NCBI RefSeq assembly: GCF_002027545.1
Contig: NZ_MXAN01000134.1
Location: forward strand, 1 to 5,705
Direction: 5' to 3'
DNA: 5,705 nt
Origin: Moraxella lacunata
GTDB lineage: Bacteria > Pseudomonadota > Gammaproteobacteria > Pseudomonadales > Moraxellaceae
Shown piece by piece: positions 5,703 through 5,705 of the stretch. The position numbers were made by a program, and so were the translations under genes. Numbering within the stretch: the stretch's first letter is position 1; the number at the start of each line of letters is the position of its first letter. The notes under the pieces were generated by a model. It was not told where the DNA came from. It worked only from the letters and a program-made list of their open reading frames with translations, and searched no databases.

Positions 5703-5705
5703 CCC

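Overview
The window reads as an ordinary chromosomal housekeeping segment of a gammaproteobacterium. The ErpA, YheS and DnaJ sequences are clearly of gammaproteobacterial type. The moderately AT-rich intergenic DNA, the GTAGGGGC/GCCCCTAC-type palindromes and the position of dnaJ away from dnaK suggest Moraxellaceae, perhaps Moraxella. That placement is an inference from pattern recall, not a database match.

Layout, left to right. (1) A leftward gene at 130-795 encodes a small non-canonical J-domain co-chaperone. It joins a J-domain to a DnaJ C-terminal-like beta segment and has no zinc fingers. (2) The 242-bp gap at 796-1037 is largely a cluster of three short palindromes of one family. (3) A leftward yheS at 1038-2963 encodes a ribosome-associated ABC-F ATPase. 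(4) A 120-bp divergent promoter region at 2964-3083 separates yheS from rightward erpA (3084-3416), an A-type Fe-S carrier. A 10-bp tandem repeat starts on the erpA stop codon and is followed by a terminator. (5) A leftward gene at 3509-4162 encodes a membrane-anchored DUF2939 protein and converges on erpA. (6) Rightward dnaJ (4349-5539) has a candidate heat-shock promoter upstream and a strong, perfectly palindromic terminator downstream. (7) The last ~110 bp contain no gene but hold an intricate set of interleaved inverted and direct repeats.

The genes do not form one operon: orientation changes three times, and most genes appear to have their own promoter. The common theme is protein and cofactor quality control: two J-domain co-chaperones that would act with DnaK, an Fe-S cluster delivery protein and a translation-associated ATPase. 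I found no phage, CRISPR, toxin-antitoxin, transposase, tRNA or rRNA gene, and no convincing undescribed multi-gene system. The most interesting signals are small. They are a dnaX-like slippery heptamer in frame near the 3' end of dnaJ, the interleaved repeat block at 5619-5702, the palindrome cluster at 841-1016, and the odd architecture of the small J-domain protein.
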